A model generated the notes under the pieces. It saw only the letters and a list, made by a program, of their open reading frames with translations. It was not told the DNA's origin and did not search any database. DNA of 64,000 bases from Actinokineospora diospyrosa. Its GTDB lineage: Bacteria > Actinomycetota > Actinomycetes > Mycobacteriales > Pseudonocardiaceae. Shown here piece after piece: positions 63,921 through 64,000 of this stretch; position 1 is the first letter of the stretch; each line of letters starts with the position of its first letter. The stretch is taken from positions 1 to 64,000 of the forward strand of contig NZ_JAMTCO010000001.1 of assembly GCF_024171925.1 (NCBI RefSeq), read 5' to 3'. A program made the position numbers and the translations under genes.

Positions 63921-64000
63921 GTGGGTCGAATCCGTCGCCGCACCGTGAGACGATGGGGACATCACGACGCCGAAGGGGTGCCGTATTTCGCCACTAAACG
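63921..64000. other. Window end
   Basis: Eighty bases after the regulator stop; nothing recognisable, and no start codon of a following gene can be confirmed. Confidence 0.6.

Overview
The window is chromosomal DNA of a high-GC actinobacterium, most probably a member of the Pseudonocardiales (Actinokineospora/Saccharothrix/Amycolatopsis-like). The evidence is GTG starts, many leaderless genes, a phosphofructokinase with the pyrophosphate-type active site known from Amycolatopsis, and gene neighbourhoods matching two Mycobacterium tuberculosis segments: aroG / exoribonuclease / plsC / pknL / Rv2175c-like / polyprenyl synthase / metF / lppM / GNAT (Rv2170-Rv2182c), and DUF3046-recA-recX ... miaB / Rv2732c-like / DUF349 / Rv2728c-like / miaA / dapF (Rv2726c-Rv2738c). 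Placing gluABCD between recX and miaB is as in corynebacteria.

Layout. 0.5-12.2 kb: DAHP synthase, a DUF2891 protein, amidase plus small-molecule kinase, TspO, phosphofructokinase, RNase, a lipoprotein, acyltransferase and esterase. 13.3-22 kb: DUF885 peptidase-like protein, LppM, MetF, and a carotenoid operon (crtE-crtI-lipoprotein-crtB). 22-24.7 kb: PknL kinase divergent from its Rv2175c-like partner. 25.6-30.9 kb: YbaK-GNAT pair, a LexA-box-controlled HEPN/mycothiol-enzyme operon, and an ECF sigma/META-domain pair bracketed by two double-VOC paralogues. 32-40.6 kb: the giant helicase Lhr and two tandem membrane-anchored Hsp70-like proteins. 40.6-51 kb: DUF3046, recA-recX, a succinate dehydrogenase operon and the gluABCD glutamate-type ABC transporter. 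51.2-64 kb: a two-component system with a TAXI-type lipoprotein, miaB, DUF349 protein, miaA, dapF, and an MFS exporter with a divergent ArsR-like regulator.

The most unusual content is a family of roughly 1-kb repeated intergenic islands (1-469 truncated, 12167-13298, 24665-25594, 30860-32019, and a degenerate relative at 56264-57252). Every island whose two neighbours are visible lies between convergent genes. The three complete copies share one order: two tandem promoter modules, a leader of about 150 bp, a 142-144 bp inverted repeat, then several units of a ~70-bp tandem repeat. Each promoter module is a pair of TTGTCCACA-like boxes exactly 19 bp apart, followed 48-49 bp later by a -10 that sits in a near match to the mycobacterial RecA-independent DNA-damage promoter (TTGTCRGTG-N8-TANNNT, bound by PafBC). 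The same box pair with the same 19-bp spacing and the same promoter motif stands in front of recA and lhr in this window. The frames inside the islands are not conserved between copies, so they are best read as candidate DNA-damage-inducible non-coding RNA loci. That reading is inference; the motif spacing and repeat architecture are directly visible.

Regulation visible elsewhere includes LexA boxes upstream of recA and of the HEPN operon, two CRP/GlxR-like palindromes upstream of the sdh operon, a 9-bp dyad operator between the MFS and ArsR-like genes, and many TANNNT -10 boxes placed 6-8 nt before the start codon (leaderless transcription).
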